From Aeriscardovia sp. (GTDB lineage: Bacteria; Actinomycetota; Actinomycetes; Actinomycetales; Bifidobacteriaceae): a stretch of 64,000 nucleotides of DNA. Each line of letters opens with the position of its first letter. Position 1 is the first letter of the stretch. The stretch spans positions 34,494 to 98,493 of the forward strand of contig JAGBQM010000014.1 in the NCBI GenBank assembly GCA_017632855.1, read 5' to 3'. Below are positions 8,048 to 16,641 of the stretch, piece after piece. The notes under the pieces are model-generated. The model made no database searches and was not told the origin of the DNA. It was given only the letters and a program-made list of their open reading frames with translations. The translations under genes were made by a program, and so were the position numbers.

Positions 8048-10039
8048 ATGGCAATAGAGAAATTTCGCAAAGATTTTACAGTCAATGAAAATTGGAAACC
8101 TTCAGGCGATCAGCCTCATGCGATAGAGCAGATAGCCGAAAGGTTTAAGTCCGGCCAAAGAGACGTGGTCCTAATGGGGGCCACCGGCACCGGAAAGAGC
8201 GCTACGGCCGCCTGGGTAATAGAAAAGCTTAACAAGCCCACCTTGGTGGTAGAGCCGAATAAGACCCTTGCGGCGCAAATGTGCCAGGAACTTCGTTCCC
8301 TTTTTCCGCAAAATTCCGTAAATTACTTCGTCAGCTACTACGATTATTACCAGCCTGAAGCTTATATACCCCAAAGCGACACCCATATAGAAAAAGACGC
8401 ATCAATAAACGAAGAGGTAGACAGGCTCCGCCATGCCGCTACGGCTTCCGTCCTTACAAGGCAAGACTGCGTGGTAGTGTGTACGGTCTCCTGCCTTTAC
8501 GGCCTTGGCTCTCCAAAAGAATATCTGGCGCAAATGTTAAACATCTCCCTTGGAGACCAAACAGACAGGCAGACTCTTCTTAAGCGCTTCGTTTCCATGC
8601 AATACAAAAGAAATGACGCAAACCTGCAAAGGGGATCCTTTAGAGTACGGGGCGGGACTGTAGACATAATTCCGGCTTATTTGGACAAAATCGTCAGGAT
8701 AGAGCTTTTTGGAAACCGGGTAGAAGCTATAGAGCTTTTGGATCCCGTCAGCGGCAAAGTGGAAGACAGGCCTTCGAATGCGGCCATCTTTCCTGCAACG
8801 GAATACGTGTCAAACGAGGAGCAGAGAAAAAGGGCCATCAAAGAAATCAGAAGCGAGCTTAAGTCCCAGCTCGCTTATTTTCGCTCCCGCGGCAAGCTTT
8901 TAGAGGCCGAGAGGCTGGAAGAAAGGGTAAATTACGATTTGGAATCCATTAAAAACATAGGGTTTTGCCCGGGAATTGAAAACTATTCCAGATTTTTTGA
9001 CGGAAGAAAGCCCGGGGAAGCCCCCAATACCCTTATGGATTTCTTCCCGGATGACTTTTTGACCATAATAGACGAATCCCACATCACCCTCCCCCAGATA
9101 AGGGGCATGTACGAAGGGGACAGATCCCGAAAAAGAACCCTTGTAGATTATGGCTTCAGGCTTCCCAGCGCCTGCGACAACAGGCCCCTTACGGAGTCGG
9201 AGTTCAATTCCAAACGAGGCCAGACCCTTTACCTTTCCGCCACTCCGGGACCGGATGAACTGGAAAGGAGCGGAGGAAAGGTAGTAGAGCAAATCATAAG
9301 ACCCACGGGCCTTTTGGATCCCAAAGTGGAAGTCAGAAGCGAAAAAGGGCAGGTAGAGGATCTTATAAAGGAAATAAAGGCGAGAAAAAAGAAGGGCGAA
9401 AAAGTCCTCGTAACTACCCTCACCAAAAAAATGGCCGAAGACCTCTCCACCTTCTTCAGAGAGGAAGGGATAAAGTCCGAGTACCTTCATTCCGACATTC
9501 CCACCCTCGACAGGCTAGAAATTCTAGGCAAGCTTCAGGATGGGAGCCTGGATGCGGTTGTGGGGATAAACCTTCTAAGGGAAGGGCTGGATCTGCCTTC
9601 AGTTTCCTTGGTTGCCATACTTGATGCCGACAAAGAGGGCTTTTTAAGGTCTTTTACCAGCCTTATCCAAATAATCGGGAGGGCTGCAAGGAACGTAGAC
9701 GGAACCGTGATAATGTATGCCTCCTCTGTGACTTCCGCCATGAAGGAGGCCATAGTAGAGACGAATCGCAGGCGGAAAAAGCAGCTGGAATGGAATGAAA
9801 AAGAGGGCGTCGTGCCGAAGTCCATTAAAAAGAAGGAGGCAGGCCCTGCCCTTGTAACCAAGAAGAAAGAACATCCCGCCAAAAAGCGCATTTACGCCCA
9901 GCTAAAAGAAACTTCCGATCCGAAAGAGATTTACGAAAAGATGATGGAGGCATCGAAGAATATGGATTTTGAACAGGCGGCGGCTTTAAGAGACGAGTTG
10001 GAAGAAATGGGAGTGGATTTCAGAAACTTCAAAAAATAA
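8048..10039 (+). CDS. uvrB: Excinuclease ABC subunit B
   Basis: UvrB is the damage-verifying helicase-like subunit of nucleotide excision repair. The 663-residue protein shows Walker A GATGTGKS at about 44-51 and the beta-hairpin region [22 protein letters not shown] around 95-116 (damage recognition). It also has IIDESH (Walker B/DEAD-like), [30 protein letters not shown] and QIIGRAARN. The C-terminal UVR motif that binds UvrC is present ([30 protein letters not shown] region, last 40 residues). It is slightly shorter than usual but complete. terC starts five bases after the stop. uvrA and uvrC are at 49.7-54.3 kb. Confidence 0.97.
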   Translation: MAIEKFRKDFTVNENWKPSGDQPHAIEQIAERFKSGQRDVVLMGATGTGKSATAAWVIEKLNKPTLVVEPNKTLAAQMCQELRSLFPQNSVNYFVSYYDYYQPEAYIPQSDTHIEKDASINEEVDRLRHAATASVLTRQDCVVVCTVSCLYGLGSPKEYLAQMLNISLGDQTDRQTLLKRFVSMQYKRNDANLQRGSFRVRGGTVDIIPAYLDKIVRIELFGNRVEAIELLDPVSGKVEDRPSNAAIFPATEYVSNEEQRKRAIKEIRSELKSQLAYFRSRGKLLEAERLEERVNYDLESIKNIGFCPGIENYSRFFDGRKPGEAPNTLMDFFPDDFLTIIDESHITLPQIRGMYEGDRSRKRTLVDYGFRLPSACDNRPLTESEFNSKRGQTLYLSATPGPDELERSGGKVVEQIIRPTGLLDPKVEVRSEKGQVEDLIKEIKARKKKGEKVLVTTLTKKMAEDLSTFFREEGIKSEYLHSDIPTLDRLEILGKLQDGSLDAVVGINLLREGLDLPSVSLVAILDADKEGFLRSFTSLIQIIGRAARNVDGTVIMYASSVTSAMKEAIVETNRRRKKQLEWNEKEGVVPKSIKKKEAGPALVTKKKEHPAKKRIYAQLKETSDPKEIYEKMMEASKNMDFEQAAALRDELEEMGVDFRNFKK

Positions 10040-10044
10040 CTCCC

Positions 10045-11028
10045 ATGGCTTTTAAAATTATCTCCATCGTTTGCATTTTCGCCCTCTTTCTAGTCGACAT
10101 GTATTGGAGCTCGAAGTCGACTTCCCTGGCTTCTGCCTCCATAAGGCTGGTGGCTTTGGTAGGATGCGCCGCAATCTTCGGGTGGATCCTTACTTTGTCT
10201 TCCCTCAAAGATTCCCTGAATTTCTTTTCCGGCTACATCACCGAGTACTCCCTTTCCATAGACAACCTTTTCGTTTACGGCCTGATTTTGGATTCTTTCA
10301 AAGTTCCGGACGCCCTTTCTGACTGGGTGCTGTCGATCGGGATATTTTTGGCGGTGCTTATAAGGCTTGGCCTTATAGTTTTGGGATCTTCCCTCCTTTC
10401 CGCTTTTTCCTTCCTTTTCATCCCCTGCGGAATCCTTTTGATATGGGTGTCTGTAAAAAACGTCGTGTCTTTTTGGAAGAAAAAAGAAGGGGGAGGGGAA
10501 GGGGGGATAATAAAAAAGCTCTCCCGCTTTCTTCCTACCGGAGACTGGGAAGGGAAAAAACTTTGGTATAAAAAAAGCGGAAAGCTGCTTTTTTCGCCCC
10601 TTCTTTTGACCTTCCTTTCCATAGGGCTGTGCGACGCATTTTTTTCTTTGGATTCCATTCCCGCAATTCTTGGCATAACCACCAATATTTTTGTGGTATT
10701 CACGTCTAATTTCTTTGCCCTCATAGGCTTAAAAGAGCTCTATTCCCTTCTGAAAAAAGGACTTCGCGCCCTAAAGTTTCTTCCTCTTGGCGTTTCAGCC
10801 ATCCTGGCTTTTATAGGAGTGAAGCTGTTTTTCGAAGCCCTCTCCGACAATTCCCTAAAGTTTATAAACGGGGGTAGGCCGCTTCCCATCCCTCAAATTC
10901 CTTCATGGGTCACCTTATGCGTTATCGCTTCCATCCTTATGGCTTCTATAGGCTTTAGCCTGGCATTTTTAAAAAAAGATAAGGAAAGCCCAAAGGGTAA
11001 AATTGGGAAAGAAGAGAAAAAGCGATAA
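10045..11028 (+). CDS. TerC-family integral membrane protein
   Basis: TerC/Alx proteins are multi-span membrane proteins linked to tellurite resistance and, in studied cases, Mn2+ export. The 327-residue protein has about eight hydrophobic helices. It contains the family's acidic in-membrane motifs: EYSLSIDNLFVYGLI (about 69-83) and GLCDAFFSLDSIPAILGIT (about 193-211). The loop between helices (about 145-180) is Gly/Lys-rich. Its start lies five bases past uvrB and its stop 21 bases before pyk, so it is an operon member. The transported substrate cannot be told from sequence. Confidence 0.88.
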   Translation: MAFKIISIVCIFALFLVDMYWSSKSTSLASASIRLVALVGCAAIFGWILTLSSLKDSLNFFSGYITEYSLSIDNLFVYGLILDSFKVPDALSDWVLSIGIFLAVLIRLGLIVLGSSLLSAFSFLFIPCGILLIWVSVKNVVSFWKKKEGGGEGGIIKKLSRFLPTGDWEGKKLWYKKSGKLLFSPLLLTFLSIGLCDAFFSLDSIPAILGITTNIFVVFTSNFFALIGLKELYSLLKKGLRALKFLPLGVSAILAFIGVKLFFEALSDNSLKFINGGRPLPIPQIPSWVTLCVIASILMASIGFSLAFLKKDKESPKGKIGKEEKKR

Positions 11029-11049
11029 CTAGAAAACGAGGTTTCCCTT

Positions 11050-12480
11050 ATGAGGATGGGCAAGATCGTCTGCACCATAGGACCGGCGTGCGACAGCTTG
11101 GAAATGCTTAAAACTCTCATGCAAAACGGAATGGATGTGGCGAGGCTGAACTTCTCCCACGGAACTCCCGAACAGCACTTGGAAATTTTGAACAATATAA
11201 AAGAGGCCCGCAAACAGCTTGGAAAAAATGTAGGAATCATGGCAGACTTCCAGGGTCCCAAGATTCGCTGCGGATGGTTTGAAAAAAACGCCGATGGCAA
11301 AGACGAGGTCTACCTCGAAAAAGGCCAGGATTTCTTCATAACTTCGGATGAAATCGTAGGAAACAAAGAAGGGGTAAGCTGCACTTATAAGGATCTTCCC
11401 AAAGACGTAAAGCCGGGAGACGTCCTGCTTTTAAACGATGGCCTGGTAAGGCTGGAAGTGAAAGGCGTGGAGGGCAACAAGATCCTCACCCGCGTCATCA
11501 CCCCCGGATTTCTTTCCAGCCACAAGGGAATCAACCTTCCCGGAGTGGCCATCTCTTCTCCGGCGCTCACTCAAAAAGACGAAGAGGACCTCAACTGGGC
11601 CTTGGATCACGGCGTAGACATGATAGCCCTGAGCTTTATAAGGAAGGGAAGCGACCTGGATCCGGCAAAGAAAATCATGGAAGAAAAAGGGTGCGTGCTT
11701 CCCATAATAGTGAAAATGGAAAAGCCGGAAGCCATAGAGAATATGGAGGAAATCGTAAAGGCCTGCGAAGGGATCATGTGCGCCAGAGGGGATCTGGCGG
11801 TGGAGCTTCCCTTCTGGCAGGTTCCCATTATAAACAAGAAGCTTATAACCATGAGCCGTTACTATGCAAAGCCGGTAATAATGGCTACAGAGATGCTAAG
11901 CTCCATGATTAACAACCCCCTTCCCACCAGGGCCGAAACTTCTGATTGCGCAAACGCCATACTTGACGGGTGCGACTCTACCATGACAAGCAACGAAACC
12001 GCAGTGGGATCCGATCCTGCCCGCGTTGTGGAAGCCATGGCCAAGATTTCGGAGTACACTTCCGACCACGGCTCTTCTTACATTCCCAGCGTGAAGCCCA
12101 GAGAAAACAACGGCCAGGAAGCTCTTTCCTTTGCCGCCCTTCCCGCTGCCTACGCCCGAAAAGCCAAGGCGATAGTGGTGCTTTCCAGCTCCTTGGATTC
12201 CGTAGCTTCCATCGCCAAGTTCAGGCCTTCCATCCCGATTTACGCTTTCACCCCCGACGAAGAGATCTATTACCAGCTTTCCCTCTACTGGGGCACTTTC
12301 GCAGTCTTTTCTCCCGATCTTCTCTATCCTTCCAGGGATCTCTTCCTTAAGGTTGACGAAAAGCTCAAGAGCCTCTTTGGCCTTTCAAAGGGAGACAGGG
12401 TTCTTATTGAGACGATAGAAAATGAAACCCAGGCCTTCGGCCCCGGCTCCGGAGCAATCTTTGATCACGTCATTTCCTAA
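11050..12480 (+). CDS. pyk: Pyruvate kinase
   Basis: Transfers phosphate from phosphoenolpyruvate to ADP at the end of glycolysis. The 476-residue protein begins almost directly with KIVCTIGPAC. The active-site lysine region IIVKMEKPEAIENMEEI, the Mg2+ and substrate motif CEGIMCARGDLAVELP, and the AETSDCANAILDGCDSTMTSNETA segment follow in order. A C-terminal regulatory domain is present. GAGG about nine bases upstream serves as ribosome-binding site. The last 20 bases contain a promoter for the tRNA that follows. Confidence 0.96.
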   Translation: MRMGKIVCTIGPACDSLEMLKTLMQNGMDVARLNFSHGTPEQHLEILNNIKEARKQLGKNVGIMADFQGPKIRCGWFEKNADGKDEVYLEKGQDFFITSDEIVGNKEGVSCTYKDLPKDVKPGDVLLLNDGLVRLEVKGVEGNKILTRVITPGFLSSHKGINLPGVAISSPALTQKDEEDLNWALDHGVDMIALSFIRKGSDLDPAKKIMEEKGCVLPIIVKMEKPEAIENMEEIVKACEGIMCARGDLAVELPFWQVPIINKKLITMSRYYAKPVIMATEMLSSMINNPLPTRAETSDCANAILDGCDSTMTSNETAVGSDPARVVEAMAKISEYTSDHGSSYIPSVKPRENNGQEALSFAALPAAYARKAKAIVVLSSSLDSVASIAKFRPSIPIYAFTPDEEIYYQLSLYWGTFAVFSPDLLYPSRDLFLKVDEKLKSLFGLSKGDRVLIETIENETQAFGPGSGAIFDHVIS

Positions 12481-12488
12481 GTTATAAT
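12461..12488 (+). promoter_or_regulatory. Strong sigma-70-type promoter for the short tRNA-Leu(CAA), inside the pyk 3' end
   Basis: TTGATC at 12461-12466 and a perfect TATAAT at 12483-12488 are separated by 16 bases. Transcription would start near 12495, about four bases before the tRNA 5' end. The -35 box overlaps pyk codons just before its stop. The fit of position and consensus indicates the unusual tRNA is expressed from its own promoter, and pdtaR may be read from it too. Confidence 0.6.
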
Positions 12489-12498
12489 TGCTTAGGAT

Positions 12499-12572
12499 GC
12501 CCTGGTATCCCAACTGGTAGAGGAAACAGCCTCAAAATCTGTACAGTGTGGGTTCGAATCCCACTCAGGGTA
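12499..12572 (+). tRNA. Non-canonical short tRNA with anticodon CAA (nominal tRNA-Leu)
   Basis: A 74-base cloverleaf. The acceptor is 12499-12505 paired with 12565-12571 (with G1-U72 and G7-U66 wobbles), and A73 is at 12572. The D-arm is 12508-12525 with three Watson-Crick pairs. The anticodon stem is 12526-12530/12538-12542 with a C-U mismatch at its top, around loop CTCAAAA (anticodon CAA at 12533-12535). The variable loop is only five bases (12543-12547), and the T-arm GTGGG/CCCAC holds loop TTCGAAT. Bacterial tRNA-Leu is class II with a long variable arm, so this class I shape with a Leu anticodon is abnormal. CCA is not encoded. It lies directly upstream of pdtaR. Confidence 0.75.
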
Positions 12573-12588
12573 CGAATCGTAGGCGCTT

Positions 12589-13179
12589 ATGGCAAGTAGT
12601 GGCACCAACGCGCCCAGGCGCGTGTTAGTTGCGGAAGATGAGCCTTTAATCAGGCTGGATATTGTTCAAGCTCTTAAAACTTTTAATCAGGTAGTCGTGG
12701 GGCAGGTAAATAACGGAAAAGAAGCCGTAGAGGTCGCCCGCAGGGAAAAGCCGGATGTGGTCTTAATGGACGTAAAAATGCCCGGCGGGGACGGAATCAG
12801 CGCTACTAAAGTGCTCTCGGAAGAAAAAATAGCCCCGGTTGTAATTCTTACAGCTTATTCCCAGCAGTCCCTTGTGGCTGAAGCTATAGAATCCGGGGCC
12901 GGGGCGTATATAGTAAAGCCTTTCGAACCCGAGCAGCTTTTGCCCGCCATAGAGATTGCGATCTCGAGATTCGATCAGTTGAACGCCTTGGAAAGCCAAA
13001 TAACGGATATAAGGGCGAGGGTGGAAGTCAGGAAAAAGGTCGACAGGGCAAAGGGGCTTTTAATGGAGAGCATGAATTTTTCCGAACCCGAGGCCTTCAG
13101 ATGGATACAGAAAAACAGCATGGACAAAAGGCTGAGCATGGCCGAAGTCGCCGAGGCCGTGATATTGAAGCTCGGGTAG
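12589..13179 (+). CDS. pdtaR: ANTAR-domain response regulator, PdtaR-like
   Basis: PdtaR-type proteins combine a receiver with an ANTAR RNA-binding domain and act as transcription antiterminators. In the 196 residues, AEDEPLIRLDI (14-25 region) gives the acidic cluster, VVLMDVKMPGGDGI holds the phospho-acceptor Asp, and YIVKPF holds the conserved Lys. The C-terminal ANTAR helices run from about 140, with KVDRAKGLLMESMNFSEPEAF carrying the A-K-G-L-L-M signature. No PdtaS kinase is adjacent. The gene follows the short tRNA by 16 bases and precedes polA by 28, the same neighbourhood as in mycobacteria. Confidence 0.92.
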   Translation: MASSGTNAPRRVLVAEDEPLIRLDIVQALKTFNQVVVGQVNNGKEAVEVARREKPDVVLMDVKMPGGDGISATKVLSEEKIAPVVILTAYSQQSLVAEAIESGAGAYIVKPFEPEQLLPAIEIAISRFDQLNALESQITDIRARVEVRKKVDRAKGLLMESMNFSEPEAFRWIQKNSMDKRLSMAEVAEAVILKLG

Positions 13180-13207
13180 TGTCGAAAAGGGCGCTTAGTC
13201 TGGAAAC

Positions 13208-15688
13208 GTGAAGGATAACACTTTCCTCGTCGTTGACGGCCACTCTCTGCTTTTCAGGGCCTTCTACGCTTTAGACGAATCGAAATTCAGTTCGGGCTCC
13301 ATCCCCACTAACGCCGTATTCGGTTTTTTCACCATGCTTTGCGAAGTGGTGAGGGCTTATAAGCCCTACTACATTGCGGTGGCCTTCGATACTTCCGGAG
13401 GCACTTTCAGAAACAAGCTTCTGCAATGCTACAAAGCCCAAAGGCCCAAAACTCCCGAAGGGTTTGCAAAGCAGCTGGAAGTCGTAAAGACGGCCCTGGG
13501 CCTTCTGGACGTCAAGTGGTTCGTAAAAGAGGGTTTTGAAGGTGACGACATCATAGCCTCTTTAAGCCGCGAAGGAGAAGAAAAAGGCCTGAAGGTACTG
13601 ATAGTTTCAGGAGACAAAGACGTATTCCAGCTTATCGACGAGAAAGTGTCTGTGATATTTCCGGGGAAGCATTTTAAGGATTTTTCGCTAAAAACTCCCG
13701 CTTCCATTGAAGAAACATACCTCATCCCTCCTTGCCTTTATCCGGATCTGGCGGCTTTGCGCGGGGAAGGAGCGGACAATATCCCGGGAGTGAAAGGCGT
13801 AGGAGACAAGATCGCGGCCAAGTGGCTATTGGAATTCGGATCGCTTAAAAACCTTTTGGAAGAATCCGGGTCAATAAAGGGCGTGAAGGGCGAAGAGCTT
13901 AGAAAAGACAAAGAGCAGGTCCTTTTAAACAGGAAAGTAAACGAGCTTGTAAGAGATCTTTCTTTTCCGGTTCCCATCAGTGATATGCATCCCTGCGTTC
14001 TTTCCGAAGAATTTGAAACCTTTATGAAGTCGCTTTCGTTTGGGGAAAAGACCATAAGGAAGATAGAGGAAAGTTTCGGATATAACCCAAAGGCCGCTAT
14101 GGACCTTTTTGAAGCAAACGAGGTAGAAGGGAAGGCGTACGAAGTAGAAAAAACGGATGAAGGCTTTTGCGCCTTCACTTTAAACGGGGAAAACTTTGAA
14201 AAGTGGGAAAACCGCGTGCCCCGGGCTATAAAGGATGAAAAAGATTGGACGGCCTTCGACTATAAGGGGGCTATGGAAAAAACCTCTTCAGATCTTCCCA
14301 TGCCCTCTTTCGATCTTTCCCTTGCAAGCTACCTGATAAATCCCGACAACCCCAAGGAAGCGCTCTCCCCTCTGGACAAAAAGGAAGGGAAAGAAAAACT
14401 GGGGATAGGCCTCGCCTTGAAGAGGGAAATGGAAAAGACCTTAAAGGAGAGGGAAGAAGAGAAGCTTCTAAAGGATATCGAAATGCCCGTGGCCAAAATC
14501 CTTTACGACATGGAAAAGCGGGGGGTTTTGGTAGACAAGCCCAAGCTGCAGGATTTAAAGGATTTTTTCGATTCCCAATGCGCCCTGGCTTCCTCTATAG
14601 CCCAGGAGGCTTTGGGCTTTAATCATAAAGAAATTAACTTAAACAGTCCCAAGCAGGTTTCAGACGTTCTTTACGGGGAATTTTCAATCAAGCCTCCGAA
14701 AAGGTCCACATCGGCCGAAACCCTGGAAAAGCTTTCCTCGCTTGTGGATCCCGACAGCCGGGAAGAGAAATTCATTCAGGCCCTTTTGAAGTTCAGAGAG
14801 GTAGGCAAGCTTTCCGAGATATCCGCCTCCCTTTTGAAGGCTGTAGCCAAGGACGGAAGAATCTACTCGACTTTTGATCAAAAGGCCACGGCCACAGGAA
14901 GGATTGCTTCCCAAGACCCCAACCTTCAGACAATCCCGAACAGGACTGAAGAAGGGCGCAAAATGCGCTCGGCATTCATAGCCCCCGAAGGTTGGGATCT
15001 TATGAGCTGCGACTACTCGCAGATAGAACTTAGGATTATGGCCGATTTGTCGGGAGATGAAAAGCTTATAGAGGCTTTTAAGTCCGGAAATGATTTTCAC
15101 AAGCGCATAGCGCACCTAGTCTATGGGATTCCGGAAGACGAAGTGAGCCCGGAAGAGAGAAGCAGCGTAAAGCAGGTAAGCTACGGGCTGGCCTATGGGC
15201 TGGGAAGCTTCGGACTTGCCGCCAGGCTCCACATTTCCACCTCTGCCGCCAAAAAGCTGATGGATCGCTACTTTGCAATCTTTGGCTCGGTGAAAAAGTA
15301 TTTGGACATGCAAACTGAAGAAGCCTTCCAAAAGGGGTACAGCGAAACGATTTTCGGAAGGAGAAGGTATTTTCCCGGGCTTCACTCTCCTTCCTACAGA
15401 GTCAGGGCGGCGGCGGAAAGGTCGGCCAGAAACGCTCCCATTCAGGGTTCTGCCGCAGACATAATGAAGATAGCCATGATAAGGGCCGAAAACTCTCTCG
15501 AAGAAAAAGGCCTAAAGAGCAGGATGGTGCTTCAAATTCATGACGAGCTTTTGATAGAGGTAGCCCCGGGAGAGAGAGCGGAAGCCGAAAAGACGGTAAA
15601 GAAAGCGATGGAGGGGGCGTGCGAACTCAAAGTCCCCCTCACAGTCTCTGTAGGATGGGGCAAAAACTGGCAGCAAGCCGCCCACTAG
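13208..15688 (+). CDS. polA: DNA polymerase I
   Basis: Gap filling and Okazaki fragment processing. The 826-residue protein (GTG start) has an N-terminal 5'-3' exonuclease: VDGHSLLFRAFYAL, EGDDIIASL, SGDKDVFQL, GADNIPGVKGVG. A central region (about 300-440) lacks recognisable 3'-5' exonuclease acid motifs, as is usual in Actinobacteria. The polymerase domain has motif A CDYSQIELRIMA, motif B KQVSYGLAYGLG and motif C LQIHDELLIE. It is shorter than the roughly 900 or more residues common in bifidobacteria, mainly in the middle region. The stop is eight bases before the Nif3-like start. Confidence 0.96.
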   Translation: MKDNTFLVVDGHSLLFRAFYALDESKFSSGSIPTNAVFGFFTMLCEVVRAYKPYYIAVAFDTSGGTFRNKLLQCYKAQRPKTPEGFAKQLEVVKTALGLLDVKWFVKEGFEGDDIIASLSREGEEKGLKVLIVSGDKDVFQLIDEKVSVIFPGKHFKDFSLKTPASIEETYLIPPCLYPDLAALRGEGADNIPGVKGVGDKIAAKWLLEFGSLKNLLEESGSIKGVKGEELRKDKEQVLLNRKVNELVRDLSFPVPISDMHPCVLSEEFETFMKSLSFGEKTIRKIEESFGYNPKAAMDLFEANEVEGKAYEVEKTDEGFCAFTLNGENFEKWENRVPRAIKDEKDWTAFDYKGAMEKTSSDLPMPSFDLSLASYLINPDNPKEALSPLDKKEGKEKLGIGLALKREMEKTLKEREEEKLLKDIEMPVAKILYDMEKRGVLVDKPKLQDLKDFFDSQCALASSIAQEALGFNHKEINLNSPKQVSDVLYGEFSIKPPKRSTSAETLEKLSSLVDPDSREEKFIQALLKFREVGKLSEISASLLKAVAKDGRIYSTFDQKATATGRIASQDPNLQTIPNRTEEGRKMRSAFIAPEGWDLMSCDYSQIELRIMADLSGDEKLIEAFKSGNDFHKRIAHLVYGIPEDEVSPEERSSVKQVSYGLAYGLGSFGLAARLHISTSAAKKLMDRYFAIFGSVKKYLDMQTEEAFQKGYSETIFGRRRYFPGLHSPSYRVRAAAERSARNAPIQGSAADIMKIAMIRAENSLEEKGLKSRMVLQIHDELLIEVAPGERAEAEKTVKKAMEGACELKVPLTVSVGWGKNWQQAAH

Positions 15689-15696
15689 GAGGAAAA

Positions 15697-16521
15697 ATGA
15701 AGCTTAGAAAAGTAGTCGAAGGGTTGGAAGAGCTTTACCCTCTGTGGCTGAAGGAAGAATGGGATTTTCCGGGCCTTGTTCTCGGCGACGGGGAGAGGGA
15801 ATGCGAAAAGATATTTTTCGCTCTGGATCCTACAGAAAAAACGGCTCTGGAAGCCAGAGAATGGGGGGCTGACCTCATGATCACCCATCACCCCCTTTTC
15901 TTTAGGGCCGTCCACCGCATTCCTTCCACCGATCCCCACGGCAGGGTAGCTTCCATCCTTCTAGGCTCAAACTGCGCCCTATGGGTGGGCCACACCAACG
16001 TAGACAGCTCCCCCCGGGGCACAAACGATGCCCTGTGCTCCCGCCTGGGCCTTTTAAAGACGAAGCCCATGGAGTTTCAGGGAGAAGTGAACGGGCTTCC
16101 CGCAGGCATGGGCAGGGTGGGGGACTTGGAGAGGGAAATGAGCCTGGAAGAATTTGCCGGGCTCTGCCGCGAAAAACTCCCCAAAACCGTGCAGGGGGCG
16201 AAAATGGCGGGAGACGCAAGGATGAAAGTCAAAAGGGTAGCCGTCATGAGCGGGGCCGGAGACAGCTTTTTGGACAAGGCCATAGATCTTAAAGCAGATG
16301 CGTTTTTGACAAGCGATCTCCGTCATCACCCGGCCCTGGACGCCATTGAAAAGGCCAAGGCGCTTGGAAAGCCTATGGGCCTTGTAGACGTTTCGCATTT
16401 CAGCTCGGAATTTCCCTGGTTTGATTTTGCGCTCCGAGATATTGAAAACAAATTTGAGGGCCTGGTGGAATGCAGGCTCTGTTCTCTCTACACGGACCCG
16501 TGGAGCGGGATCTTCATATAA
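15697..16521 (+). CDS. Nif3-like dinuclear metal-centre protein (NIF3/YbgI family)
   Basis: NIF3/YbgI proteins form toroidal hexamers with a di-metal site; a GTP cyclohydrolase I-like role has been proposed but the function is open. I start at the ATG at 15697 (274 residues) because AGGAGG lies just upstream and the family N-terminus begins there. Metal ligands are visible in ITHHPLFF, GHTNVDS, and near the C-terminus in VDVSHFSSE, with SDLRHHPALDA between. The gene is probably cotranscribed with polA, whose stop is eight bases upstream. It ends four bases before the convergent tRNA-Pro gene. Confidence 0.88.
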   Translation: MKLRKVVEGLEELYPLWLKEEWDFPGLVLGDGERECEKIFFALDPTEKTALEAREWGADLMITHHPLFFRAVHRIPSTDPHGRVASILLGSNCALWVGHTNVDSSPRGTNDALCSRLGLLKTKPMEFQGEVNGLPAGMGRVGDLEREMSLEEFAGLCREKLPKTVQGAKMAGDARMKVKRVAVMSGAGDSFLDKAIDLKADAFLTSDLRHHPALDAIEKAKALGKPMGLVDVSHFSSEFPWFDFALRDIENKFEGLVECRLCSLYTDPWSGIFI

Positions 16522-16525
16522 AAAG

Positions 16526-16598
16526 TCGGGGCGACAGGACTCGAACCTGCGACGTCTTGCCCCCAAAGCAAGCGCGCTACCAACTGCGCCACGCCCCG
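16526..16598 (-). tRNA. tRNA-Pro (anticodon TGG)
   Basis: A 73-base class I cloverleaf on the minus strand. The acceptor CGGGGCG pairs with CGCCCCG, with A73 at 16526. The anticodon stem CTTGC/GCAAG encloses loop TTTGGGG (anticodon TGG, reading CCA and probably other CCN codons). The T-arm has GCAGG-TTCGAGT-CCTGT. C1-G72 is typical of bacterial tRNA-Pro. CCA is not encoded; a CTTTTT run follows the 3' end and may help termination. It lies between the Nif3-like gene and ackA. Confidence 0.95.
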
Positions 16599-16610
16599 AA
16601 ATCGTACAAT

Positions 16611-16616
16611 ATTATA
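16611..16616 (-). promoter_or_regulatory. Probable -10 box of tRNA-Pro
   Basis: A perfect TATAAT on the minus strand ends 12 bases before the tRNA-Pro 5' end, giving a start point about six bases upstream of the tRNA. The -35 region is weak (GGGAAA-like at the right distance). It also lies downstream of the ackA stop, so tRNA-Pro can be transcribed independently of ackA. Confidence 0.45.
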
Positions 16617-16641
16617 CCCTATCGGGCTATGCTTTCCCGCC

